From: JABDBL01 sp963845445
GTDB lineage: Bacteria; Cyanobacteriota; Vampirovibrionia; Obscuribacterales; Obscuribacteraceae
DNA: 64,000 nt
Direction: 5' to 3'
Assembly (NCBI GenBank): GCA_963845445.1
Contig: CAWJSE010000002.1
Location: 620,001-684,000, forward strand
Shown here in pieces: positions 16,610-25,735 of the stretch; the stretch's first letter is position 1, and every line of letters starts with the position of its first letter. The notes beneath the pieces are model-generated. The model had not been told where the DNA came from. It saw only the letters and a program-made list of their open reading frames with translations, and did no database searches. Made by a program: the position numbers and the translations under genes.

Positions 16610-16860
16610 TATAAATATTATCCCATCCGGCATATCGACACCCGTAAATATATCTGCTATCGATACCGTTAATGCCTTAGCAAGCCTCTCAAGTGTGGAT
16701 AAGCGTATGTCAACCTCGCCACGTTCAATCCGGCCATATCCTACCCTGTCTACTTTGGCAATATCAGCAAGCCCTCCTGAGAGTAGCCTTTTGCGGTTCT
16801 CAAGTCACGCAATTTCTTGCCTAACTTATTCTCAATATCTCGAGTTTTGCCATGGATACA
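16601..16860 (-). pseudogene. XRE-family HTH regulator, frameshifted
   Basis: Read on the minus strand, codons encode DIENKLGKKLRDLRTAKGYSQ, a typical XRE helix-turn-helix start. The frame then shifts near 16768-16774 (one G missing in GGCTTGCTGAT) and continues as ADIAKVDRVGYGRIERGEVD and LSTLERLAKALTVSIADIF to a TAA at 16601-16603. No start codon lies in frame upstream, so the 5' end may be damaged too. It is too short in any one frame to appear as a normal gene. A phage- or TA-like repressor is likely. Confidence 0.65.
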
Positions 16861-17031
16861 ATCTCCCTCTAAACGGAGAGAGCATCCACTGGTAGAGCTC
16901 CGACAGAGAATTCAGCCACGGATATAAATCCGTTATAATTGCTGGCGTCTCAGTTACGCGGATTGTCTCTCAACTATCGAAAAATTTGCATGTATTAAGG
17001 CTCCTAAAAATTAGGCATAAATGAGGAAAGT

Positions 17032-18354
17032 ATGATCAACAATTTTGCGGTGAAAGAAATAAAGCCACCAGCCCGTCAAGAATTATTCCATGCAATTTTA
17101 GCGGGCTTTTGTGTTTTTGCGATTATTGCCAGCTTGTTGATAAAAGATCACTACTCGCTTTTCGGTAAAGAAAAAAGCACTAATGTCTATGTTTATTTAG
17201 CATCTTCATTCCTGCAGGGCAAATTAGATATCGATCCTTCTTATCCAAACGAACGCGACTTATGTCTATTTAATAACAAGATATATGCATTATATTTGCC
17301 GACGCCGGCATTTATGCTTATGCCCTTTGTTATTCGGTATGGTTTATATGTTGGTGACAGATGGCTGAATGTGTTCTTAGTTGGCGTCAGCGTTGCTGTG
17401 GCTTGGCTAATGATGAAAGTTGTAGCCGATAGATCAGGGTTGAGTTTATCTATGTGGTACAAAATTCTTCTTACTATTTTTGTCGGTTTTGGTACTTCAT
17501 TTCTAATCCTTTCGATAGAGGATTCTCATTGGTATATGGCGCAGGTGACTGCTGCCGCAATGATGTTTTTGTCTTTGTTTTTTCTCTATAAAAACAAAGA
17601 TGAAAAATCTTGGCTCTATTTGCTCTCAGGGATTTTTTGGGGATTAGCATTAATGGCACGCATGCACCTTTTACTCTCTTTCCCGATATTTTTATATGTT
17701 GTTCTACTGGGTACGAAGCCAATTCCCGATGTCGCTAGTCTACAAAAGCAAGTTGGTAAAAAAGCTCGGAATCTTGTATATCTTGTTGCGCCAGTAGTTC
17801 TGGTTCTGTCGTTTTTATCCTGGTATAACTGGGCGCGTTTTGGTTCTGCTTTTGAAACGGGTGTTGCCTATCATCTAATGGAGGATAGACTTAAGCCAGA
17901 CTTCAAAAAATTTGGTTATATGCATCCGCATTTTTTTTTGTATAACGCTTATTATACGTTATTGAGAATTCCGCTCTTTGAGCATCAAAACTTATTTCGT
18001 GAACCAGATCATCGTGTCGCTACAACAGCAGGATGGGGTTGGACAGAAGGATATAGTATTTTCTTTCAGTCACCTCTTATTCTTTATGCACTATGGGCAC
18101 TAAGGCAAATAAAAAAAGATTGGCTGATAGGTATTTCATGGTTGTCCGCGATTCCTGTATGTGCTATAGCTTTATGCATGCACGGCCCAGGCAGCATGCA
18201 ATTTGGTGCCCGTTATTTATTTGATTCTTTTGCTCTGCTATTCTCACCTATGATTATAGGTAGTAAGGGCAAGGTCACTCCTTTATTTGTTTTTCTTGTT
18301 TTAGCTTCTGTGGCGGTAAATGTATGGGGATTGCATTTGTTTGGCACTATATAG
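17032..18354 (+). CDS. GT-C-type membrane glycosyltransferase, putative
   Basis: Integral membrane protein of 440 residues with about ten TM helices. An early loop after TM1 holds NVYVYLASSFLQGKLDID, and the protein has a YNWARFGSAFETG loop and QFGARYLFDSFALL near the end; these segments are common in PMT/family-39-like GT-C enzymes that use polyprenyl-phosphate sugars. The acidic residues expected in the first loop (around residues 60-75) are present. Acceptor and sugar are unknown. It is transcribed alone; GAGGAAAG before the ATG is a good ribosome site. Confidence 0.65.
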   Translation: MINNFAVKEIKPPARQELFHAILAGFCVFAIIASLLIKDHYSLFGKEKSTNVYVYLASSFLQGKLDIDPSYPNERDLCLFNNKIYALYLPTPAFMLMPFVIRYGLYVGDRWLNVFLVGVSVAVAWLMMKVVADRSGLSLSMWYKILLTIFVGFGTSFLILSIEDSHWYMAQVTAAAMMFLSLFFLYKNKDEKSWLYLLSGIFWGLALMARMHLLLSFPIFLYVVLLGTKPIPDVASLQKQVGKKARNLVYLVAPVVLVLSFLSWYNWARFGSAFETGVAYHLMEDRLKPDFKKFGYMHPHFFLYNAYYTLLRIPLFEHQNLFREPDHRVATTAGWGWTEGYSIFFQSPLILYALWALRQIKKDWLIGISWLSAIPVCAIALCMHGPGSMQFGARYLFDSFALLFSPMIIGSKGKVTPLFVFLVLASVAVNVWGLHLFGTI

Positions 18355-19004
18355 CTAAGCTCGAAATTCAACCAATGCCAACTACATTTGTGGCTGGAAT
18401 TTATAGGCAAGCCAACTGACGACGGTCACCTTCTTCAATCAATATGATTTCAAAATATTCACGCTGCTTCGGGTGTTTAGAGACTTTTCTAAACTGGTTG
18501 AGTAAATTCACGTAGGTGCGATGGTATATCTGAAATCGGCAGCACAACCCTTCTCCAGTAAAAGGATCTCTGGAGAATATCATAGAGACTAAAAACGGAC
18601 ATCGTGACAATTTGACCAATTTAGATTTGCAAAAGTTAGCCGTTGATTGATTTTCAATACTCGATTGAATAAATGTTATGACAACGAGTCCAAAACTTTT
18701 GGTCATTGATTATGGTGATTTAAAAGATTCATTATCGCCTGCAGCTGCAATTATCGAATAATAAACTTATTACGGTCTTTCCTATTTTTCGAAGCGCTGT
18801 GCTTCAGTTGATTCGATAATTAGGATTTTGGCGAACTGGGTATAATCCAGTCATAATCCGTGCTGTGACTAGGTTCAGATACCATTTTAATAATCGAGAG
18901 CAATTTCACTGGAAGTTTTAGGTTTCTCAACAATATTTGTCACTTTTTTATGACAGTACTTCCTGAATTTTGTAAAAAAAGACCATTGGGTTGAAAATAA
19001 GTAT
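18355..19004. other. Intergenic stretch, one doubtful frame
   Basis: About 650 bases. A 101-codon frame on the minus strand (18401-18706) has no recognisable domain and an unusual composition, so I do not call it. The last 200 bases are AT-rich and probably hold the promoter of the giant gene that starts at 19005. Confidence 0.4.
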
Positions 19005-19120
19005 ATGGTTGAAGAGCCACCAAAAAATAACAAGCCGGCAGAAGAAACTCGAACTCCAAAAATCTCGCCGTAAAGCTAAATCAGGACACTAATACTGCGA
19101 ATCAGCCTAGCCCCGCAGCT

Positions 19121-19498
19121 ATGCAAGCGAAAATGCATAGTTCACAAGTCGATTGTCTTCCTAGCTTCGACATCGCGCCCCCACCAGCAGAAAAACCGCT
19201 GGAAACAAGTCAATTAATACAAGACACTCAAGCCATTCATAATGCAATCACTCGTGAGGATAATTGGTTCTCTGCAACTAGATCTGTCGATATACAAGCT
19301 GTCCACCGTATTTTGCAAAACAAAACAGATGCAGAACGTGATGAAGTAGATAAAATCTATAAAGAGTCTCATAGTGGAACTGACATGTATACACATTTGC
19401 GCAGTAACGGAGTAAGCGGTTCCGATTTGGAGCATTTCTACAATATTCGCTACAGAAAAGATAATGACATAGTAAGCCAAAGTGAGGGGCATCGCTGA
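19121..19498 (+). CDS. Annexin-like giant protein, N-terminal piece
   Basis: The probable true start is the ATG at 19005 (MVEEPPKNNKPAEETRTPK), in a different frame that stops at 19071-19073. The frame of this piece is open from about 19060, so a one-base change joins them. This piece holds an annexin-type four-helix repeat: VHRILQNKTDAERDEVDKIY followed by DMYTHLRSNGVSGSDLE. It ends at TGA 19496-19498, and the next piece continues the domain after another single-base slip near 19475-19488. Confidence 0.6.
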   Translation: MQAKMHSSQVDCLPSFDIAPPPAEKPLETSQLIQDTQAIHNAITREDNWFSATRSVDIQAVHRILQNKTDAERDEVDKIYKESHSGTDMYTHLRSNGVSGSDLEHFYNIRYRKDNDIVSQSEGHR

Positions 19499-22400
19499 AA
19501 GCCTTGCCGAACTGAATAATTGGGTTTACGGTCGCAGCCAGTCAATTATTGAAAAAGATCTTAGGGATACTATATCTAGCCTGAACCCTGAACAAATAAA
19601 TCGATTGCAAGATGGATTTTTAAATCGGTATCAAGGCAAATACAAAAGCAATCTTTACGCTGCCATTGTTGATAATCCCAACCTTTCTGAATCTACCAAA
19701 GATTTTGTCAAACATTATTTACAGCCTGCCGATAAGCGCACTCCGGATGGTGATATCAAAAGACTAGTCCACATTGCCCTACGGGCAGAAAACGCAGAGC
19801 AGCGTATACAGATGTTTGCAGAAGTAATGAAAAACGCTTCTCCGGAGGCTAGAAAAGAATTCTTTGCCAGCGGCGGCAAAAATGAACTGCGTAAACATTT
19901 TTCTGGACGAGATTTGCAGCATGCTTTTAATTACGCGGCTGCAGGTGAACTGACCGAAAGAACGCAGATACAAGAAAATACAAGTAGTATTGCTCATGCT
20001 TTTAGCCATAAACCAGGTATTGAACATGCAATTAAAAGCATGAAAAATGAAGATCGCCAGAAATTTACAGAAGGTAAAGCTTTAGCTGCCCAGCCACATG
20101 AATGGTCTGAATTATCCCCAGAGCAGAGAAAAGCAATCGATCACTACTTAAATATTCATCAGGCTTTAAGCCAAGCATCTAATTCAACTGATGTGATTGT
20201 ATGGGAAAATATGATCGCTCATCCGGAAGGTTCTTTTATTCAATCCTTGGCTAAACATCGCGGCAATTTGTTCAACAGCAGCAGCGCAGAGATTGCCACA
20301 GACATCGAATCATTGAACGAAAAAGATTGGGACGGTTGCAAGCAACATCCTGAATTTCGTGACGAGTTTGAGCAAATTCTAAAGACCTTTGGCAAAAGTC
20401 CGCAAGAAATTAAAGAATTACTATCTATGTATGATCAAAAATTGGGACAAAGAACATATGCAGAGGCAACAAATATTTCAATTCGTTCTGTCGTTGACCA
20501 TATTAATGACCATTCGCAACCAGGAAATGAGGATTGCCCAGTTATAATTGCTGATATAGAAAAAATGACTCCTACAGAACAGGAGCGTTATCGTACAGAT
20601 GCCGATTTTCGCAAAAATCTTGATAATCTGGTAACACGCACTCTCCGGGATAATCCTGTTATTAACGGTCAGGGAATAGTAATTCAACCCGGTCACGGTG
20701 ACACATACCTTGCTTCCGCTCGCAGTCTACTTATGCAGGTTGCTGACGGCAAGCAACCGAAAGAGGATGTTTTATCTAAATTGCGTCATTTGTACAGTAC
20801 TAAGGACCCAGAGAGTGTAAATAAAGCTCTAAATATGATAGAAAAAACGTTTAAAGAGGAGCCTGATCTGCGGTTGAAAATTAATAACCCAAAGACAGCA
20901 GAAGACAAAGCCTATGCAGAATATTTTAAAGAAGCGGTGCGTAATGCAACAGGTAGCCACTACGATTCGCTAATTAAGCCATTGTTAGAGACCGGACATA
21001 CCCCTCTTGAGTCCAGGCTTCCTTTGCATGATGGAATTATAAATGACGATCTGGAAAGCATTTATGCTGATATCAACCAGTCAGTTACGTCTGAGCAGCG
21101 ACGCAAACTCAACAACGATTCAGAATTTGAAAAGCAATTCACAGAACAATATCTTTCATTCCTCAACAAGGAGCAACAGGAAATTATATTGGCTTCTGTC
21201 AAACAGGGAGAAATGAAGCCAGAAGATAAAATCCGTGCTTGTTTAATAGGTTGGGGAGGATCATCCACTATTGTTGAAGAGCTGGAGAAGATAAAACCAA
21301 ATCCAAGAGCGAAGCCTGAAGACATAGCTAACTTTCAGGCAGAAATAGTCAGGTGCCGGAATCAATATGCCAGCAAATATGGCGGTAGTTTGGATGAACA
21401 TTTACATAAAAAGCTGAATGAAGAAGATCATAAGAGGGCTCAGCGAGTCTTAAGTACTGGCTTAAGCCGCCCAGTGCGAGCTAATATGGCCAGGGACGAA
21501 TTGCAAACAACACTGAGTGGTATGGGCACCTGGATGAACCAAAATATTTTTGGCAGTGCTACAGAAGCACAAGCATTGGCCACTAACGATAAATTAGTTC
21601 AAGCAGTGACACATTTAAATGCGCTTATCAGTGGGATGTCACCTATTGCACAGAGACAAATGGCTGAAGCTGCTATTGATAAAGCTATAACAATGGTTCA
21701 GCAGGCAAGAGATACCGAAGCAGGAAGCAAACGAGCGGTTGGTGAAAATATTGCTATGGGCGCCACGGCCGCTGCGGGTATATTTAGCCTAATTGCGACA
21801 GGGGGCACTGATGCTCCTTTATTATTTGCTCTGACAGCTGCCAGTACTGGTGCTTCAGCTAAAATAGGCAGCAATATGCTTATGCAGGGTACGGACTACG
21901 ATAAAAGTCTGGGTAACGTATTAACTCAAGGAATTACAGGAGCAGTTGAATCTATTGTCTCCGGATGGGGACCGGAACAAGCAGCCGCAGCCCTAGGCAT
22001 AGGCAAGAGCATGGCTAAAGAAGCAACAGCTTTAGCAATAGCCGATTTGGGTGACGGTGCTAGCGCCGCAATAAGTCAGTCAGTTTTGGAGCAGGGTATA
22101 ACTACTGTCGTACAAAGAACTTTTGTCTCGCATGCAGCGGAAGTTGATGCGCGCCTGCTTGCTAGAGCGGTGGATAGAGCAATAGCCAGTGAAATAGTTG
22201 GTGAAGCCCGCCAAGCAATGATTGTTAGAGTGACTGAACATCTGCTGCCTGCAGCTAACGACAACTTAGCAAAGATTCCCGGAAGAACAATCATGCGGCA
22301 TACGCTGAATGCCGCAGGCGGTGCTGCCGGTGGTGCAATAGTTGGTATGGCAGGTGGTGCTGCGGAATGGGATCCAAAAAAAACAGTTAATGAGAATGTG

Positions 22401-22955
22401 AATCAAATGATGAGCCGTATAGCAGTGGGAACAACATTTGGGAGCGCCGGTGGTTTAGCACTAAGTTTTGCCATTGGAGGAATTGGTACTGTAGTCAAGA
22501 AAGTATTCAAAGGCACGTCGCAGCTTGCACCCGGTGGCGCTGCGAGTGGACATCAGCCACTAATAGGCAGAGCAAGTACAGCTGCGACCGAACCCACATC
22601 TTTATCTGCCACAGCAGGCAAAATAACACATGGTCCAACGGGTCATCGTATGCCAATCTCAACAAACAAAGCTGCCGGTGTAGAACCTCGAACCGATGGT
22701 ATTGCAAAAACTAGCACATCTGGCAGTGCCCCTGGGACAGATCAGTCGGTTTTGTCGATCTATGGAAGGAATACACCTAGTGGCACGCGTTACATGCTGT
22801 CACCTGACGATCCACAAGGTGTAGGCAATCCCTTTCAAAAAGCCGAAAACAGATTTCCTACTACTGGTGAGGGTGTAAGCGGTGCTTCGGCAAGTGGCGA
22901 TCCAAGTGTAGCAAATGCTGGAAGCGGAAGAGCAAGAGCTGCTGATCCTAAGTGA
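19482..22955 (+). CDS. Annexin-like giant protein, central piece
   Basis: 1157 residues. The first ~650 are helical annexin-like repeats, clearest near residues 585-660 (DKIRACLIGWGGSSTIVEEL ... QYASKYGGSLDEHL). Residues ~740-1010 form a Gly/Ala-rich hydrophobic block (NIAMGATAAAGIFSLIATGG, AAGGAAGGAIVGMAGGAAEW) like membrane-inserting or pre-toxin regions. A Ser/Thr/Pro-rich linker leads into the first partial copy of the 447-bp repeat. The stop is a TGA where the later copies have CGA, so this gene originally ran on into the next one. No signal peptide. Function unknown; surface or contact role is a guess. Confidence 0.7.
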   Translation: MRGIAESLAELNNWVYGRSQSIIEKDLRDTISSLNPEQINRLQDGFLNRYQGKYKSNLYAAIVDNPNLSESTKDFVKHYLQPADKRTPDGDIKRLVHIALRAENAEQRIQMFAEVMKNASPEARKEFFASGGKNELRKHFSGRDLQHAFNYAAAGELTERTQIQENTSSIAHAFSHKPGIEHAIKSMKNEDRQKFTEGKALAAQPHEWSELSPEQRKAIDHYLNIHQALSQASNSTDVIVWENMIAHPEGSFIQSLAKHRGNLFNSSSAEIATDIESLNEKDWDGCKQHPEFRDEFEQILKTFGKSPQEIKELLSMYDQKLGQRTYAEATNISIRSVVDHINDHSQPGNEDCPVIIADIEKMTPTEQERYRTDADFRKNLDNLVTRTLRDNPVINGQGIVIQPGHGDTYLASARSLLMQVADGKQPKEDVLSKLRHLYSTKDPESVNKALNMIEKTFKEEPDLRLKINNPKTAEDKAYAEYFKEAVRNATGSHYDSLIKPLLETGHTPLESRLPLHDGIINDDLESIYADINQSVTSEQRRKLNNDSEFEKQFTEQYLSFLNKEQQEIILASVKQGEMKPEDKIRACLIGWGGSSTIVEELEKIKPNPRAKPEDIANFQAEIVRCRNQYASKYGGSLDEHLHKKLNEEDHKRAQRVLSTGLSRPVRANMARDELQTTLSGMGTWMNQNIFGSATEAQALATNDKLVQAVTHLNALISGMSPIAQRQMAEAAIDKAITMVQQARDTEAGSKRAVGENIAMGATAAAGIFSLIATGGTDAPLLFALTAASTGASAKIGSNMLMQGTDYDKSLGNVLTQGITGAVESIVSGWGPEQAAAALGIGKSMAKEATALAIADLGDGASAAISQSVLEQGITTVVQRTFVSHAAEVDARLLARAVDRAIASEIVGEARQAMIVRVTEHLLPAANDNLAKIPGRTIMRHTLNAAGGAAGGAIVGMAGGAAEWDPKKTVNENVNQMMSRIAVGTTFGSAGGLALSFAIGGIGTVVKKVFKGTSQLAPGGAASGHQPLIGRASTAATEPTSLSATAGKITHGPTGHRMPISTNKAAGVEPRTDGIAKTSTSGSAPGTDQSVLSIYGRNTPSGTRYMLSPDDPQGVGNPFQKAENRFPTTGEGVSGASASGDPSVANAGSGRARAADPK

Positions 22956-24630
22956 CAATATGTAAACACATCGGAAGGTCTTATGCTAAGGATGAATGCA
23001 GAGCAGAATGGGGTGAAGCATACTGAAGTTGATCCTAATCAGATTGTAAGAATAGTGAACGGCAAGGAGATGTCGTTAGGGGAGGCAGAGGAGCGCGGAC
23101 TGGCAGTGTTCGTACCTGAAAGATTAGTAACAACGGATGACGGGGTTGTGATGACATTGGGAAGGGCACGCGAACTGGGACGCCAATACAGACTTGTTAG
23201 TCCTGAGGATACAGTTCCGACAGCAGACGGTCCTAGGACATTGGCAGAGACACGGCAGAAAGGACTGAAGATACTCCCTGTCGAGAACGATGCTTTGGCT
23301 GCTGGAGGTACTGCAAGAGCAAGGATAGAGCCACCGGGAAGAAGCGATCCAAGTGCAGCAAATGCTGGAAGCGGAAGAGCAAGAGCTGCTGATCCTAAGC
23401 GACAATATGTAAACACATCGGAAGGTCTTATGCTAAGGATGAATGCAGAGCAGAATGGGGTGAAGCATACTGAAGTTGATCCTAATCAGATTGTAAGAAT
23501 AGTGAACGGCAAGGAGATGTCGTTAGGGGAGGCAGAGGAGCGCGGACTGGCAGTGTTCGTACCTGAAAGATTAGTAACAACGGATGACGGGGTTGTGATG
23601 ACATTGGGAAGGGCACGCGAACTGGGACGCCAATACAGACTTGTTAGTCCTGAGGATACAGTTCCGACAGCAGACGGTCCTAGGACATTGGCAGAGACAC
23701 GGCAGAAAGGACTGAAGATACTCCCTGTCGAGAACGATGCTTTGGCTGCTGGAGGTACTGCAAGAGCAAGGATAGAGCCACCGGGAAGAAGCGATCCAAG
23801 TGCAGCAAATGCTGGAAGCGGAAGAGCAAGAGCTGCTGATCCTAAGCGACAATATGTAAACACATCGGAAGGTCTTATGCTAAGGATGAATGCAGAGCAG
23901 AATGGGGTGAAGCATACTGAAGTTGATCCTAATCAGATTGTAAGAATAGTGAACGGCAAGGAGATGTCGTTAGGGGAGGCAGAGGAGCGCGGACTGGCAG
24001 TGTTCGTACCTGAAAGATTAGTAACAACGGATGACGGGGTTGTGATGACATTGGGAAGGGCACGCGAACTGGGACGCCAATACAGACTTGTTAGTCCTGA
24101 GGATACAGTTCCGACAGCAGACGGTCCTAGGACATTGGCAGAGACACGGCAGAAAGGACTGAAGATACTCCCTGTCGAAAACGATGCTTTGGCTGCTGGA
24201 GGTACTGCAAGAGCAAGGATAGAGCCACCGGGAAGAAGCGATCCAAGTGCAGCAAATGCTGGAAGCGGAAGAGCAAGAGCTGCTGATCCTAAGCGACAAT
24301 ATGTAAACACATCGGAAGGTCTTATGCTAAGGATGAATGCAGAGCAGAATGGGGTGAAGCATACTGAAGTTGATCCTAATCAGATTGTAAGAATAGTGAA
24401 CGGCAAGGAGATGTCGTTAGGGGAGGCAGAGGAGCGCGGACTGGCAGTGTTCGTACCTGAAAGATTAGTAACAACGGATGACGGGGTTGTGATGACATTG
24501 GGAAGGGCACGCGAACTGGGACGCCAATACAGACTTGTTAGTCCTGAGGATACAGTTCCGACAGCAGACGGTCCTAGGACATTGGCAGAGACACGGCAGA
24601 AAGGACTGAAGATACTCCCTGTCGAAAACG
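22900..24630 (+). repeat. 447-bp tandem repeats, almost four copies
   Basis: The unit (149 codons) repeats at exactly 447 bp: the ATGCTAAGGATGAATGC word is at 22983, 23430, 23877 and 24324. Copies are nearly identical; I see only a GTA/GCA difference, a TGA/CGA difference in copy 1 and a G/A difference in the third and fourth copies. The array runs out after CCTGTCGAAAACGATGC. Such identity points to recent amplification or gene conversion, and copy number may be misassembled. Confidence 0.95.
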
Positions 24631-25589
24631 ATGCCCCCGCTGCCGGAGATGCTGCAGGGAGCGATACAAGTTCACCAGTCAGTTTGGAGACCGCAAGGAG
24701 TGGCTCACCTTCTGTAAGAAGCGATAAAAGCGCACCAAATACCGGGCTGGCTGCAGAAAGGACCAGTCGTCCTAGGGCAGTAAATACACTGGAAGGTATC
24801 ATGTTACAGGAGGAAGCAAGGGCGCTGGGTCTAAAGGCCAGAGGCATAAACGAACCCTACCTATGGGTCGAAACGCCCGAGGGAGTTATGCTACTTCCAG
24901 AGGCACTGGAGAGGAAGCTGAAAATAATTCATCCTAACCAGATAGTAGAAACAGATCAGGGTCTTAGGACGTTACAATCGGCACGAGAACTCGGATTGCC
25001 GTATAAAACGGATATAAATCCTGAGCTAACCGTAAAAACAGTTACTGGTGAAATTATGCCATTAAGAGCTGCGCGTGAAAACGGACATCCCATAGAGTCA
25101 GATCCTAGCTATCTAAAAGCACCAAAATTTACACCGAGGACGGGCGATGATTTTGTTCCTAAGGATAGTCATTATGTACGGACTGCAGAGGGTTTAAAGA
25201 GAAGGAGTGAAGTAATAGATCCAGAAAAGTATCCCATGTCATACATTGAGATTGATGATCCTAATGAAATAGTAGAAATAGCAAATAATCAGCGTATACC
25301 ATTATGGAAGGCAGAAGAGTTAGGAGAAGAAGTAATTGATCCTCTGCGCTTGGTATTAGTAAAAACACCGCAGGGAACAGACGGTCTTTCAACATTGGGA
25401 TGGGCAAGGCAAAACGGATATTCTTACACAACCCAAATTGATAGGAATCGACTAGTAATAACGGAGGACGGGACTGAAATGTCGCTGTGGCAAGCGCGTG
25501 TCGACGGATGGACTTATATCGGCGTTGATGGTCAGCGGGTGGGAGATAAGGAAGCCTTTTACGACCGGTGGCTTTGGAAGATAAAGTAG
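22983..25589 (+). CDS. Annexin-like giant protein, C-terminal repeat region
   Basis: 868 residues, continuous with the central piece except for one TGA at 22953-22955; the frame is open from 22956. Each 149-residue unit holds four ~28-residue modules of the form V-x-T-x-x-G-x-x-M-x-L-x-x-A-R-x-x-G, for example VTTDDGVVMTLGRARELG, and ends in a Gly/Ala/Arg linker. After the near-identical copies, about eight diverged modules follow (VETDQGLRTLQSARELGLPY, VITEDGTEMSLWQARVDGW) to a KIK end. I do not know this repeat family. The low overall hydrophobicity suggests an extended soluble stalk. Confidence 0.75.
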   Translation: MLRMNAEQNGVKHTEVDPNQIVRIVNGKEMSLGEAEERGLAVFVPERLVTTDDGVVMTLGRARELGRQYRLVSPEDTVPTADGPRTLAETRQKGLKILPVENDALAAGGTARARIEPPGRSDPSAANAGSGRARAADPKRQYVNTSEGLMLRMNAEQNGVKHTEVDPNQIVRIVNGKEMSLGEAEERGLAVFVPERLVTTDDGVVMTLGRARELGRQYRLVSPEDTVPTADGPRTLAETRQKGLKILPVENDALAAGGTARARIEPPGRSDPSAANAGSGRARAADPKRQYVNTSEGLMLRMNAEQNGVKHTEVDPNQIVRIVNGKEMSLGEAEERGLAVFVPERLVTTDDGVVMTLGRARELGRQYRLVSPEDTVPTADGPRTLAETRQKGLKILPVENDALAAGGTARARIEPPGRSDPSAANAGSGRARAADPKRQYVNTSEGLMLRMNAEQNGVKHTEVDPNQIVRIVNGKEMSLGEAEERGLAVFVPERLVTTDDGVVMTLGRARELGRQYRLVSPEDTVPTADGPRTLAETRQKGLKILPVENDAPAAGDAAGSDTSSPVSLETARSGSPSVRSDKSAPNTGLAAERTSRPRAVNTLEGIMLQEEARALGLKARGINEPYLWVETPEGVMLLPEALERKLKIIHPNQIVETDQGLRTLQSARELGLPYKTDINPELTVKTVTGEIMPLRAARENGHPIESDPSYLKAPKFTPRTGDDFVPKDSHYVRTAEGLKRRSEVIDPEKYPMSYIEIDDPNEIVEIANNQRIPLWKAEELGEEVIDPLRLVLVKTPQGTDGLSTLGWARQNGYSYTTQIDRNRLVITEDGTEMSLWQARVDGWTYIGVDGQRVGDKEAFYDRWLWKIK

Positions 25590-25735
25590 AGTTCGACTAA
25601 TGTTGCCAGGATGTTTCAGTCAACCATGATCTAGTCCTCAAAGATAAAAAAAAAATTGTTGGCATAGTCTTCACTTTGTAAATCCGGATATATTTTGTTT
25701 AAGTTGCTATTTTGCCAAGTTTCTATTTATAATTT

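Noticed and set aside
18401..18706. 101-codon frame on the minus strand
   Set aside because: No ribosome site, signal or recognisable domain; composition unlike neighbouring proteins.
22950..22960. Genetic code with TGA read as an amino acid
   Set aside because: TGA is used as a normal terminator elsewhere (for example the end of the methyltransferase's upstream neighbour and the restored DUF2157-like gene), and the other repeat copies have CGA.
22900..24630. CRISPR array or satellite DNA
   Set aside because: The unit is 447 bp, directly repeated without spacers, and stays in one open reading frame; it is a protein-coding repeat.
23039..24847. Repeated minus-strand frames of 93-155 codons opposite the repeat gene
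   Set aside because: They are exact mirror frames of the repeat units, appear once per unit, and have no ribosome sites or family resemblance.
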